Shown: one piece after another, positions 45,001 to 60,000 of the stretch
How the letters are laid out: the number at the start of each line of letters is the position of its first letter
Numbering within the stretch: the stretch's first letter is position 1
NCBI GenBank assembly: GCA_907164885.2
Contig: OU015491.1
Coordinates: forward strand, 117,075,931-117,139,930
Direction: 5' to 3'
Source: Dolomedes plantarius
Lineage: Eukaryota > Arthropoda > Arachnida > Araneae > Dolomedidae
Length of the DNA: 64,000 nt
Program-made: the position numbers and the translations under genes
Notes under the pieces: model-generated
What the model was told of the DNA's origin: nothing
Databases searched by the model: none
Seen by the model: only the letters and a program-made list of their open reading frames with translations

Positions 45001-48000
45001 GTTTAATGTTCCATCAAACCATGTCATCTCAACATGGTTGTTAGTATCAGTATGTGGAATGTCATATACATTTAGAAACTTTCAAGAAATCATTCTGTAG
45101 CATATATCAAGAGAGTGAGCTATCTAAGGTCAATTTAAATGTTTCTATTAGTTATTTTCTAAGAAATTTCATTTAATGCCTGATTATTTCTTACTGTTTA
45201 TTAATAATTTTGTTATAGTATAAAAAGGTTTATTGTTGTATGAAAAACATGATGATTGTCTAATGAATTTTTAAACAAATACACTGCTGGCCATTAAAAT
45301 TACAATACCAGGAAGGGAAGCAAATAATAAAACTTTATGTATTGTATGTATACAGCATAATAGGAAGAAAACATGATTAAATTTATAGTCAGTTTGGGGG
45401 TATACTGGGTCCGAAATTAGTACACACAGCTAAAATGGCTTTAACCCAGTTAGGCATCGATTCGAACTGGACTTGGATGACAGATACGGGCTGGTCATTC
45501 CATGCTGCTTTAAATGTATGCTACACTTCATCATTTGTAGTGGCTGGAGAGTGGTGACGGCTTAGTGTCTCAGAAACCCATGACCAGATGTTTTCAATGG
45601 GTGAGAGATCTAGAGAACGTGCTGGCTAGGGCAACAGTCGAATACCCTGTGTTGAGGTAGATCAGGACACGATGGGCAACATGTGATCTTGCGTTATCTT
45701 GTTGAAAGATGGTGTCTCTAAGGCCTCAAAGATAGGACACAGTTTCCAGCCTTAGATCTGAGAAATATAATGCTGGCTGTTCAGATTATCGACGACATGA
45801 ACAAGAGGTGTTCATGTCGTGTACCCAATGGCTGCCCATACTATCACACTAGATGCAGGTCTATATGACAATATCGAATGCAAGCAGGCCCACTTGTGTT
45901 CTCCTCAGTGCCTCTAAACATGAATACATCCATCATGATGCTGCACGCAGAACTGGGACTCATCTGAAAAGATGACTTGGGGCCATTCTTGTATCCAGTT
46001 TTGTCATTGGGCACACCACTGTTGCTGCATGTTTCTATGCTGCAGTGTCAAGGGAAGCTGCAATAATGGTTGCTGTGCAGATAGTCCGTGCTGCTCTAAA
46101 CATTGTTTCCCTGTCTGTGCAGATACTTGTCGTGCTGCAAACAAGACCATTTCCTGTCTCAAGGTGTGTGGTGTGGCTGTATGATCCTGCAAATGTAACC
46201 TGACAACATGCCTGTCTGCTCGTGCAATAGTGGGTGGAGGTCACTGAGATCCTGCATGACGTTCAGTATGACCCTCCTGAACCCATTGATTCCATATTTG
46301 CATGACAGTTGTTTGATTCCAATGCGAGTAGCAATATCACAGAATGATAAACCATACTCTCGATAGGCCAATATCCTGCTGCTATAGAATTCTAACATGT
46401 GCTGGTAGTCGTTTCTCCTTGTTATATGTGACATAACACGATCTTCTCACAAACAACCAGCATTCACATGTGATTTCCGAATGAGACACTTGTTGCATAA
46501 CTTTCCTTTTATACAGAGTTTGAGAAGCCGTTTTTCCCTCTTGCATTGTTTGATTATGCTTAAATGCTAATCATTTGCATATCCCAGCATCTTCTTCCTT
46601 TCATGTGAATTTGATGTGTGTATCATCCCTCCTTCATGGTATTGTAATTTTAATGGTCAGCAGTGTAATTGTAATTAAAAGACTATGGGTCAATCCATTT
46701 CAAATCACCAAATTTGGCAAGGTAAAGTTGCTCGACATTTTTAATTTTCCTAATTTTTTAACCAAGTTTTATTCAAAGTTTTATGAGTTTAAAAACGTGG
46801 TTAAAATTTTTTTTGACCTTATATTTTTTTTTGGGTGGCCATTTTTAACCAGCTACGGAGTCATTTTTTTGTGAAAAACGTTTTTCACGGAAAATGCTGT
46901 AGCTGTTTTATTTTTATACCTATCAAGATGAATAAAAAACTAAAATATTCAGCATAAAATTGTCTACATTTCAAGTTATTAGAAAACTTTTTTAGATTTA
47001 AGGATCTAGACCAAAAAAAATGTTTAAAAACATTAGAAATAAAGAGTCAAACACCACATTTCACTACCCTTATTTTTTATGAAGGAAATGAGACTCACCT
47101 TAAATATATTTTTCTTGAACAAACCTCTCATAGGGCTACTTGTTGTAAAAATTTCAATCTTGAAAACCTTTTTCTTTTTTTTGTACAGCTTACCTAAAAC
47201 CATGTTAAGTCTGTTTATGGCAATTTTCACTAATTAATATCCCAAAAGGGACTGAGTAAAAAATTCTGAAAACTTAGGATAATAAACATCTTTATAATAT
47301 AAAGCTACCATATAAATTTTATGAGTGATATTTAACTGGTTTTAGAGTGGTAGAGCATTAAATTTGTGAAAAAAATTGTGCTAAATTTTTCAGACTAGCC
47401 TCTTTCAAAATCAGTAGTAAAGCCTGTTGTTCTTGTTTCGACAACAAAAACATAAATGTTTTGTTTTACCTAACCCTAAAACTTGTCCTTAAAACTTATA
47501 TGCCCCCGAGTCTAATAAGTTAGTGGATGAAAATAATTTGAATCAAGTGAAATCAATATGTGTTACATTGGAGTTGTCTCCGATCAGTAAAATAACGAAA
47601 CTGAATAAAGAAAAGGGATTGTCAATTATACACAAAAAGACAGATAAAACTGCAATATCTGTAAAAAGGAAATTGAAGATTTAGAGGAACAACAAAACCA
47701 GACCTGCTCTAAATCAGCTTAAGTGGGTATGAAATTTTGATCTACCAACTAAAAGAAAAATGAAGCTTCGTGAATAAAGATGAAACAAATTAAAATCATT
47801 TGTCTCTTACCAGATTTATGGTCAATAAAAAAAATTATGGAAAATTTTGGTGTTTCTGAGTATCTTGTAAGTCAAACAAGACAATTAAGGAGCAAGGTAT
47901 CCTGCTAAATCTTTGTAAAAGACCAGGTGGACACAAGATAAGTGAATAAGTTGTCAACTGTGTGATCAAGTTTTATCAAGATGAGAACAGTTGTCTCTCT

Positions 48001-51000
48001 GGGTAAAAAGAAATGTGTCTCAGATAAAATTAACATTGTGAAGGTATATAAACAGGGTTAGTATTAATACCCTTAAATGAGCTTTTTATAGTCTTTACAA
48101 TCAGAGATATCCAGAATATATAATTGGTAGTCAATGTCCTGTGTTCTCTGGCCAAAATAGTGTGTTGTGCCTGGAAAATCTGGCAATCACAGTGTGTGTA
48201 AATATCACCAGATTGTTAAACGGATGACAGAAAGGGTAAAATTAAACACCAATTACCGGACTTTGTTAGACTTCTTGTGTGACATTGAGAGTGAAACTTG
48301 CATGCTGAATAAGAGCTTGGAATATCCTGGACCAGAAGTACTTCTTGAAGTCTTAATGAATGATATTGGTAACTTGTCTGATGAAATAAGTTTCAAACAG
48401 TGGGTGAAGACAGATAGAGCTGATCTTATCACACAATTTTTACCTAGTGATGAGTTTCTACAAATTCTTGTGAAAAACTGATCTCATTAAAATCACACCA
48501 TTTTATATCAAATGTCCAAACTCAACACTGTAGAGAACTGAAAGAGAATCTTACAGATTTTGAATGCATATTTATTAGAGACTTCTCAGAACATTATATT
48601 TTTAGAGTCCCAGATAAAATTCAAAGCTTCCATTGGACGAATAAACAGGCTACACTACATTCTTTTGTTTACTATATTAAGCAAAAATCAAATATATTGG
48701 TTTTTGGGCATTTTGGGGGAACTGTAATTCAAAAACCAGTCAAATATCATTCATAAAATTTATATGGTAACTTCATATTACAAAAATGTTTATTATCCTA
48801 AGATTTTAGAATTTTTTACTCAGTCCCTCTTGAGATATTGATTAGTGAAAACTGCCTAAAACAGGCTTAACATGGTTTTTGATAAGCTGTACAAAAAAAA
48901 GGAAAAGGTTTTCAAGATTGAAATTTTTACAACAAGTAGCCCTATGAGAGATTTGTTCAAGAAAAAATATTTAAGGTGAGTCTCATTTCCTTCATAAAAA
49001 ATAAGAGTAGTGAAATGTGGTGTTTGACCTTTTATTTCTAACTTAAAAAAAAATTTTTTTTTGCCTAGATCCTTAAATCTAATGAAATTCTCTAATAACC
49101 TATAATGTAGACAATTTTATGCTGAACATTTTAGTTTTTTGTTCATCTTTATAGGTATAAAAATAAAGTAGCTATATTATTTTCCGTGAATTACCATTTT
49201 CACCAAAAAATTACCCCGAAGCTGAATAAAAATGGCCACCAAAAAAAAAAATTATAATGTCAAAAAAATTTTCAATCATGTTTTTAAACTCATAAAACCA
49301 TGAAGAAAACTTGGTTGAAAAATTAGGAAAATTAAAAATGTCGAGCAACACCCCCATGGTGATTTGAAATGGATTGACCCCTATTCAAGGTATCTGCTGT
49401 AACAAGCAGTTTGTGCAAGTTATTTATATTTATTAAGCAAGTTAATCCTCATTAATTTTGAAAAGTTATTTATATTTTGGAAGCATTTCTCAGGTTATTT
49501 AAGTTATGAAAATAAATGTGAAGTCTTTCATTTTATAAGAATTCAAAATTATTTTAAAGATTTTAATTTGACCATTAACTTAAAATACAAGCAAATTTGA
49601 TAGAATTATTTTTCTGCTGTCATGTGTGGGAAATACTATTATCTCCATAAGAAATTTATAAGCACATGAAATTCACATATTGTTTATTAAGTATATGATC
49701 TGATTAATCCTCATTAATTTTACCAACAATTTGTTTACTCGATTATTCTTAATTTTTACTATAGAAAATCTAACATTTAAATATAATAAAATAGACCATC
49801 TTGATGGGAAATAACTTGGGTTTACCTTTAGAAATGGCATTATCAATCTGGAATTTTTTATAAATATGTGGCATTGTTATGTGGTTTGTTATATAAGGCC
49901 TTTTTATTTTCACGAGGATTCAGTCAGTTATATTTTTGCCTTTATCGTCTAAACATTTTTTAAAATGTTGACATAGGTGTCTAATCACATCGTTGGTATT
50001 CAGAAATTTAAATTAAGTTTGTTTATATATATATATTTATTTATTCTAAATAAATTTTGTGATTGTATTCTAATTTTAGCACAAGAGTCATAACCAACTC
50101 TTGCAACTTGCAAATACAGCTATCACAAGGGCTGAAAGTTTAAAAGAGAGTCTTTTAAAGAGGTTAGTAATGCTGTGTGATTTTAGTGTTTCATTGCATT
50201 TATCACTTAACAAAGTTGTTAATTTATTTGCATGTTTTCAGATATTCTTGTCTCGAAGAAGCTTCCTTGAAAGAAAATGAAAAGAAGGATAATATTAGGT
50301 CTTTGCTGAAAAATAATCCAGACATTACTGCTGATGTTTCTGTTGAAAAGTATGAAGTTCCAATAGAAAATAATGAGCTTCCTGTTGATAAACCCATAGG
50401 TAGATTATACTCTATATTTTTTGTAATTTTAATATTATTAATTTGAAATGTGTATTTATTTATAAAGTTCAGGTTTATCCAGCTCTATACGTAATAAAAC
50501 AAAGTATAAAACTTGGGGTACTTTTGTTTTGTGTTTCATGCCATTCCTTTGTATAGTTATTAAAAAAAATTAGCTTACCCTTTTAAACTAGTAAAAGATT
50601 AATATTTTAACTTATTGAATCCTTAACTATTGAACCTTATCCTTTTGAACTTATTGCATTTTATCTGGTCCAGTGATCCTTCAAGGTGTCTATATACTAT
50701 GCAGAAACTTGTCACAAACAATATGAATATAGTTTAAATTTGTAATAAAGCACAGTTCATGCCAAAATCATTTAAGATGGCAACTGTGATTGTTGTGTAA
50801 TAAGATGCCATTCATGGTAAAATTTTCTGTTAATTACTGAGCAGTTTGGAAGTTTATATATATGAGTATGTCTGTGTAGGTAGACTATCATGTATATATG
50901 TATACATATCTGTGTCCTTTGGATTTAGGTTGTGAGTTATATAAATGATATGTATTAGGATGATGGTATTATTTTGGATTCAGAAATACTTCATTAATTC

Positions 51001-54000
51001 TTTTTTAGAAAATATCCAGAATGAACATGTAACTTTAAAAACATAAGATTTATAGCAGTTTACCTTAGAACAGCCTACAAACGAGGTAAATTAAATAAAT
51101 GAAAGTAAAAACAATGTATTCATGAAAATTCATTATTAAATTAATCCATAATAAATTTTACTGTACATGAAAATTAAATTTTAAAATTGAAAAATACTAA
51201 ATTTTATGAACTCTAATGTTGTTGTATTATTGCCTTTTTAGGTGAGAAGTTATGTATCTCAAGTTCTGATCTTCATTCCTTATTTCAATCATCATGTTCT
51301 ATTATTATTATGGATACTAGGCCAGCAGATGACTTTGCAAAATCTCATATTAAATACAGTCGTTGCATAAATGTACCTGAAGATATTTTGTATCCTGGGT
51401 AAATACAAAACTTTTCTCTTGCATTCAGTTTTCAATATATTATATTTGATAGCTAATTTTAATTAGCTTTTATACAAATTATCACTTATTTTAAAATTTA
51501 ATAATGCAGTATTATGAATTATTATTTTTAATTAAAAAGGACACTTGTTTACATTATTTATTGTGTTATATATTTTGCTAGTTTTATAGTTTTATGTTGA
51601 CTGGTGTTGCTAAATGTAACTTAGAAAGCACCCAGCTATTCTCAACAGTGTCTGCTGCTGATTACATTTTTTCTTATATTCTGTTCTGTTCCTTTCAACC
51701 AAGATATTCTACTTAATTTTTAATTGCATTTGTTTGTAGTGAACAAAGTATGAGTTTTTCAAAGTTGTAATTACAATATAATGTTGCAATGTTGAAAAAA
51801 ATTGTATTTGTCTCTTTCATTTTCTTCTGTAATTTTTGTGTTTTATTACCTCACTACTTAAGGTGTGATATTTCTTATTCTTTGCAAATATTGGATTCTT
51901 TTTCTTAATGTTATGAGTGAACAAATTTCATGTTTAAAATTTTTTTTTCTTACTTCTTCTAGAGTAACAGCAGCCAAGTTAGAGGCTGCTTTGCCTAAAG
52001 AATCCCTGGCACAATTTTTCAAACGTAAAGAAGCTGATTTTATAGTTCTGGTTGACTGGGAATCTGCAGATGAAACTACTCAAAGTGTTCATATAAATTC
52101 TTTGAAAACTGCCATGACCACGGTTGGTTTTACGTATTAAATTTCAAAAAATGTTTTTTTGAGTTTTAATGAATAATTTTTTTTTTCAAACTTTACTTCA
52201 TGAAACCAGTTTCTTTTCAGGTCAAATTTATGCATCATATTATGTTTAAATGTAATTTTTTTTACAAATTAGTTACATCACAAATGTAACTAAAAGTAAA
52301 ATTATTCAACAAAGCAAGATAAATATTAACAGGAATAATATAGACAAAAAATAAACAGAAATCACGCACTTAGGACTCAACACACCATAATGCAAGATTC
52401 TGTAGCAGTAATGGAACTAAACCATACAACGAGGTAACCAATTGGTCTTGTCATCAGGAGGCCTAACCAAATTAGTTACCTCAAGGGGAACTTTCAGAAT
52501 AGGATGCAGGTCTAACCAAAAGACATCCCAAGGCCCTCTTTATACATTTTATTTCATGGTGAATTTGCATTTTTCAATTCCTACTATTAGCTCACACTCT
52601 CTCTATATATATCTTGTTCAAATTTTCAATCGTTAATAAAAGTACTTTTTATTCATCCACTCAAGTTCAAATACATTTTTTTAAACTTGTAGTGGATGAT
52701 AAATATTAACAGGAATATTTATCATCCACTACAAGTTGATGTTAATACAGTTTTTTTCAAATATTAATTAATTAATTAAATTTAATTAATCAATTTTAGT
52801 TTTAGACCTAGAGTGTCTCTTGCTCTTGAATAGTAATTTCCCTCTTATTACTGTGTAAATGGTAGCACTGCGGTATCGTGGGCTTCTCCCGTTCTGTAGG
52901 TTGCGAGATTGAATCCCCAACCTGACAAACTTTTTCTCTCTCTTTCCCCCCCCTCCTAATCTCGCACAGTAGGCAAGGTTCTGGCAGGCAATCCTTTTTT
53001 TCAATTCCTACTATTAGGTCACACTCAAATTTTTCTTTGTTGACCTAAGTAGGAATTGACTTAAAAAATTTTTTTATATATATTACTTGTTTGTGTTAGT
53101 GTTACATCACAATGCAGAAATTGCAGTTGATAGAGTAGAGTTCAGTTTAAAAGCATCTGCAGTATTGATTTGGGGTTTCTTGTATTTTCAAAATCCTAAG
53201 TATTATCGTTATTATTTGTTTGTGGTCAATTTGAAATATGTCCAATTTTTATTGTTAATTTAAAAAAAATATGAAAAGTCTTTGACCTCTAAATGTGTAG
53301 AGACTTTTCACAGTGATGTCTGTAGCTAATCAAGTATCCAAACCATTTACTATAATTTTGAAATTGATTGACTCTCCAGTTCATAACTTTATGATCTAAA
53401 TTACTAGTGATAATGCTAACATGTTATGCTTTATTTTCATTTAAATTGAATTCTGTATTTTAAAATGTATTTTAAACATGCGAGATCTTCTCTGGGGGAG
53501 GAGGGGGGTCATTATCAATTTTTTTTCTTTTTTTCATTGGTCAGCAGTCATTGTATGAGTAGTCATTCATCCAAAATTGTTGGTGAATGTAAAATGGTCA
53601 AAATATCAAGAGTGTTTTTTTTTTTTCTCAACTGTACAAAACCTAATTTAAATTGTCAATTCAAAGTAATACATCATTTGGGAACTATGCTAAGAGATAT
53701 ATTTTAAATGGATTTTCAATCCTGATTTCTATTTTCTTTGTTGATTTATTATGTAAAATTATTTATAAAAATTATGTTTATTATAATTTTTGTAACTCTA
53801 TGCCCTGATTGTATGTATATAATGTTTATTTTATTTTTGTTAGTGGGATCATAATTGTGTTTCAAACGAAGCATTATTAGTTTTGAAAGGAGGGTACAAA
53901 GATTGGATGAGAAAATATCCTATGTGTACTACTCAGCCTTTAAGTTTTGATTTAATGAGTGATGTGAAAACTATTCCAGTAGTTGCTGATGTAACAGGTA

Positions 54001-57000
54001 TTTCCACATTATTTTTCTTTAATTCTATCTTAATTTCATATTTAGCCCTTGAAAATTTGTTTATTAAACATGTTTTCTATTTAAACTTATGATTTTTGTT
54101 AATAATTATTTAGATTATTTGATACTTCAGAGTTTCATTCTTTTTTATTTATAAACTCAAATTAGTTAGTATTTCATTATGAATTCTTTTCTGATATTTC
54201 TAAAATTATAATATACACCAAACTCTTAAAACTTGACTTCTCTTGTGAGTGCATTAGTTGAATTTACATGACAAACTCAATTTAAAGGGTGTCTGTTGGT
54301 TAGGAAAATCAACAAAAGTCCTCTAAAAAGTTGTAAAATTAGAAAATGGATCTCTAATACCTGAAAATGTAGCAAAATTAAGAGATTGGTCACGAAAAAA
54401 TATAGTTGTGCTTGAAAAAAGCCATCCTCTCTATGCTATGTAAATCTTAATTTTTTTTTCTTTGTTCCACTTCTACCTTAGGGATATTATTTTCTGAATG
54501 CAAAAGGGCTTCTGTTGACTTAAGTGGTCTTTTAAATTTAAAAATTACAAATATAAACCCCTTTTCACCATCTCATCTGCTTAAAAGTGCAATCATATAT
54601 AGATAATCACCACTTGACTTACTGACTTACACCACTTTGCCTTTCACCACCTCATATATAAAACAGTTCCGTAACTGACTGACTGACAGATAATGCACAG
54701 GCCAAACTGTTTCAATTCCATTCAATTTCAAGAGCACAAATGCTTTATTGTTCCAAATTGTTTTTTTCTTGTTTTTTTTCTTGTTTTTTTCTTTTTTATT
54801 GTTTTTTTCTTTGCTCCACTTCTACCTTAGGGATATTATTTTCTGAATGCAAAAGGGCTTCTGTTGACTTAAGTGGTCTTTCAAATCTAAAAATTACAAA
54901 TATAAACCCCTTTTCACCATCTCATCTGCTTAAAAGTGCAATCATATATAGATGATCACCACTTGACTTACTGACTTACACCACTTTGCCTTTCACCACC
55001 TCATATATAAAACAGTTCCGTAACTGACTGACTGACGGATAATGCACAGGCCAAACTGTTTCAATTCCATTCAATTTCAAGAGCACAAATGCTTTATTGT
55101 TCCAAATGATTTCTTACAATGGTCAATGATATTCTTTTTTTTCTTTTGTTGTTGCAATTTTAATATTAAGTATTGTTCAGAATATGAATAAGATGTAGGA
55201 GAATTTCATGGACCTACAATTAAAATCTGGTTCTGAATGACTCCAAATATTCATGCAAACAGTGGGATTACAGGTTCTGGAACCAAATGCCATTGCCTTA
55301 GCCTTTCAACCATTGGCCAGAGTGAGGGAATTTTTTTATGATAAAGTTCTTCCTTACTGAAAAAATATGCAAACCTTTTCTGTTTGTATTTTTTCAGTCT
55401 TCATTTCCACACACAGCTTTTCTAATTTCTGTATTAGATTCCTTGTAATATGTGTAAAGTTAAATCGTTTAACTTTGTTGGATGGTGGATGCTAACTCTG
55501 TAAAGCTCTAGCTTCATCTATATATGAGGCGGTGAAAAGCAAGGTGGTGTGAGTCACGTTTTCAACTTTTTTTATTTGAGGGCAAAAATGTAATCTCCAT
55601 GTTTAATTTATAGTAGAATTGTAAATAATTATTATTTTAAATGTTATAATAATTATTATGAATTATAATTTGTTCAATTTGTAGTGGAATGTTTGTAGTT
55701 TTTGCAATAAAATGCTTTTGACTTACACCACTTGATTTACTGACTTACATCACTTTGCCTTTCACCGCCTCATATATAAAACAGTTCCGTAACTGACTGA
55801 CTGACTGACAGATAATGCACAGGCCAAACCGTTGGACCTAAAGGGTTGAAATTTTGCACGGTGATTCTTCTTATAGTGTAGAGGTGCACTAAGAAATATT
55901 TTTGAAGAATTTGTCTTAGATTTTTTAAATTAAATTTTTAAGCTTTTTAAGTTACAATCTTTTAAGTTTGCATTTAAAATAATAACCTGAGGGTTATAAA
56001 ATTTATATCACAAGAAAGGTCATAAAAATTCCTTTAAAATGAAATCTTTTTCGAATCTTTACCTCCATTTTCTGATTTTTGGTGAATTTTTAAAGATTAA
56101 ATTTTAGAATTTAATTTATTAAATGCCGATCACAGGGTTTCTTTTCTGTTTGTGATACTTTAAACTAATTTTGCGTCATGTGCATAACAACAAAATAAAT
56201 TGACAAAAAAAATATTTTTTTTCCTTTCTAATTCAGCAGACGATTGGACATTATCCAAAAAAAAATATTAAAATACAGTCAAAGAAATGTTCAAACTGCA
56301 TTATATTAACTGTACTATATTCTTTAGTATGTTCTGTTAGATTTAATTTGAATATTTTCTTCTACATTATTTTGTCTATAAAAATATCCATTATAATTTT
56401 TTTTATATATATATATATATTTTGCATTAATTGCATATATTGACTTTTGTATTTAATTTGAATGTACTCCGTAGTGAAGCATGGGTATAAAAGCAGTTAG
56501 TTTCTCATAGATGGTGGCTTATTAGGAAATATCTATGGAAGTTGGGCCATCTAAAGTTGTGATTATGAAAACCTTCAGATATTTAGAAGTAGGATGATAA
56601 ATAATTAATTGGCACACCCTAAAGGTTGTTGACCATCAGAGCAATAACTCTTAAGTGTGGAATGTTGGAATTCAAGTAAACTTATTCCATGTAAAAGACT
56701 ATGAGAAATTTTTCTGTATAATATATATCATGTGTATTTATTTTTATTTTCTAAATTTTCAGCCATTGAATATCCTAATTTGGATGAAAATGTCAATGAA
56801 GTCCAAATGATGAATCAAAAAAATACTGATGATATGTTATTCAAAAAATCTCCTTTGCCTTCAACAATATTAAATGGAGTTTCTCCAACTTCAACTTATC
56901 CTGATCTCAGAAAACCACATTCTGCACCAACCGTTAATAGAAAATGTAAACCCAGTACTGATGTATCTTCTAAATCTTCAAACTCTGAAAATAAATCAAA

Positions 57001-60000
57001 CAAGAGTCATTCTGCCATTAACAGGAAAAATGAATCTCCTGCTGTAGAGAAGCCTGTTCCACCACCTGTAGATAGAAAATATAAAAACGTAATCTTGAGT
57101 TCATTGAATAACAAGAACAGTAATATGAAAGATCCTGTTTTAGACTCTTTTATTAAAGAACAGTCTTTGACAAAAGAGAGTGTTGAAATTGCAAATCAAA
57201 AATTGAAAAAAGAGGAAGAATTTGAGAAACTTTGCTTACGTAAAGAGTTAGAAGCTGAAGAAAGCAAGAGAATAGAAATCCAGAAACAAGAAGAGCTGTT
57301 AATTCAGAAAATGAAGCAGCTTGAAATTCAGAGTAAAGAAAAAGATACTGAATTATTAAAAGTAAAAGAAGAAAATGTAAAAATGAAAAAGGTATGTACA
57401 CATCTAAATGTTAAGATATTTACTTTTTTAAATTATTTGTAATTACATGTATAATGTCAATACTGTACAACCTCCCAAATCCGGAATCGTTTGGGACACA
57501 GAAATTTCGAATTTGGGAATTTTCCGGATTTGAGATGTTTTTAAATAACACTACAAAATTTTAGGAGAAAAATACACATTTAAAAAAATATATAAAATGG
57601 TTTAATTATTAAATAAACCTAAATATAGAACATTTAATTACATTATAATTTAAATATTTCAGTCAATAATGTCTGTTGCTTTAGTTTCAGCTTATTAGAA
57701 ATTATTTTTTCTCGAATCCTATACAGTGCCATAATTTCATGTTCCAAGATAAAATTCCAGTGTTCTAAGGCTAATATTGTTTTATTTAATGATTTTATCA
57801 GGTCTTCCGTTGACATTCTTTTGTTTTTGGGGTATTCTGAATCCCTTGCACGATCGCTGTCATCATAACCTTTGTTATTTACCACACTATTAATAATTTC
57901 AGAATCGCTCAGAGAACCCACGACCAGCACATTTTTGTCGATGTCTAAAACTTCCTGTATGTTGATTTATCCCAGTTAATGTTTCCTTTATTTGTACATT
58001 CTACTAATTCTGCTATTTCAGCTTGAAAATCACTTGAAAGCCTTCAAAATCTCTGCTGCCACTTCCATGAAAGGAAGCGTATTTTTTACCAATCATTTTG
58101 CTGGTGACATCTATCGGTAAATGAGAAAGTAAAATTGGCCATTTATTAAAACATTCCAGATTCGAGACGTCCGGATTTGGGAGGTTGTACTGTATTAAGT
58201 TCTTTACACATACTAAATTTTTGTGTACGTTTTCAAAACCAAAAGTTGAACCAACCATTTGAAAAAAGTTGATTCAAATATACATGTGAAAATAAAGAGA
58301 TGAATTGCTAAATAAAATCATAATGTTAATATTAATCCAGGACCAACTGCCAATGTATTTGGATTTTTAAACTCTTTGATGCACATGAGAAATGCTGGAA
58401 ATTTCTTGAATATAACCTAATTAGTGCATGAATGAATGAGATGGAGTTACAAAGTGATCAAATTATTGCCAAAGGAGAGTTGTAGTTTATAATCTTTGTT
58501 TGTGTCAGAGTTTCAAAAGATTAAATTTTAAACTTTTATGAGAGTAATTAGTAAAATGAAACAAAGATTTAAAGCCTAGATTCTTGATATCATTCAAAAA
58601 ATTAAATTTTAAGCTCTTAAGTTTATATTGAAGGTAATTAGTAATATGAAACAAATATTTAAAGCTAGGATTCTTGATACCAGTAATGTATGACTGTAAT
58701 ATGATGGTAAGTGTTTCATAGCTTTTAAAATAGAATGCCTGAACAATTTCTGTATAATGAATAATCAATTATTGATTTTTTTAAAAATTACCTCTTTAGG
58801 TGGAAGAATGATTTAAAATATCAGAGAGTTGATCCTAAATTTTTGTAAACTGATAAATTGTTCCTTAAAATAATTACTACATTAAAGATGATTTCTTTTC
58901 CATAGTGTATAAAATATAGTTCTTGCATATTTAAATTATTTTATGGCCCAGATTAAGGGATTAATTAAAATAATCATGTACTTTTTTTAATCCGAGATTA
59001 AAAAATTATCTTCATCTTTTTATTCACTTCATCATAAAATTAGCACCTAAACATAGTTGTTTGCTATGTAGTTTTATGTATTAAACAATATATTGCTTTT
59101 TTTAGGTAAGGCTTGTACTTTTTTTTACCTTCAGACCTTGATGTTTACCTATTTAAAACCTACATACACATTGAGTATTTTATAAATTGTTACACTTGTG
59201 GTATTCTATCTTATATAAATAATTCATTCAATGAACCTAAATTATAATTATTCAGGTTTTATCTTTTATTATTAGGAAAAAAAAACTGGGGATGAACAAA
59301 TAAATAAAAAAAAAGTATTATAAATAGCATGTGACAAACTTGTTTATTCTGAGATAACTTTTCTTTTAGTTATTGGATGAAAAAATTGACAAAGAGTATA
59401 AGAGAGAAAAGGAAAAAGAAATTAGTAATGCTATAAAGGAACAAACAGCATTGCGGGAAAGTGTTGAAAGGTAAATATCAAATTGGAGATTCTGTGATAT
59501 TTTAAGTTAGCATTATTATTTTCACATTGCATATGATATATTTTTTATATACTGTACATTATTTCTCTTTTAATTCAGAATTTAGAAACTGGCCCTTTAA
59601 TACCAGATAATGTTTTTTATTTAAAGTTTGTAATCTTTTCCAAGCTTCTTCTTTTTTTGACTAAGAAAAATTCTTTATATTTGAATTGAAAACGTTGTAG
59701 GTATATCTGTTCTGTGTTAATTACTGACTCATAAAAGTATTTTATAATTTGATTAATGAAAAGTAAATGTAATGCCTAAAGATATGTTACCAGTTAAGAC
59801 CAGGATTTCACTAGTTGGAACAAGTACTATTGGTAAAGTTCTCAGATTGATTCCTGTGGGTATGTGAGACTGTGTGTAAAGCTTCTAAAAAACTATTCTC
59901 TTTATGTAGATATTAAATGTTAATTTAAGAATTCAATAGTTGTTCTTGTGAGGTTGTTTCTGTGAAAGGGTACATTCATTTTGAAGCAGCTACACTGTCT

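Larger units (their letters stand above)
51242..53997 (+). other. USP8: USP8 rhodanese-domain exons
   Basis: Exons 51242-51398, 51963-52122 and 53844-53997 encode the rhodanese-like domain ([51 protein letters not shown]). The strand before the active-site loop reads FIVLVDWES, so no catalytic Cys is present. In human USP8 this domain binds the E3 ligase NRDP1; binding here is inferred only. Confidence 0.9.

Noticed and set aside
48167..48481. 104-residue frame as a host gene
   Set aside because: It lies inside the long-inverted-repeat element at 46687-49380 and continues in another frame, so it is transposon-derived.
54451..55107. CRISPR-like repeated units
   Set aside because: There are only two long copies in a eukaryotic intron, a plain tandem duplication.
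57643..57930. 95-residue minus-strand frame as a separate gene
   Set aside because: It is the C-terminal tail of a Tigger-type transposase inside a TA-flanked element.
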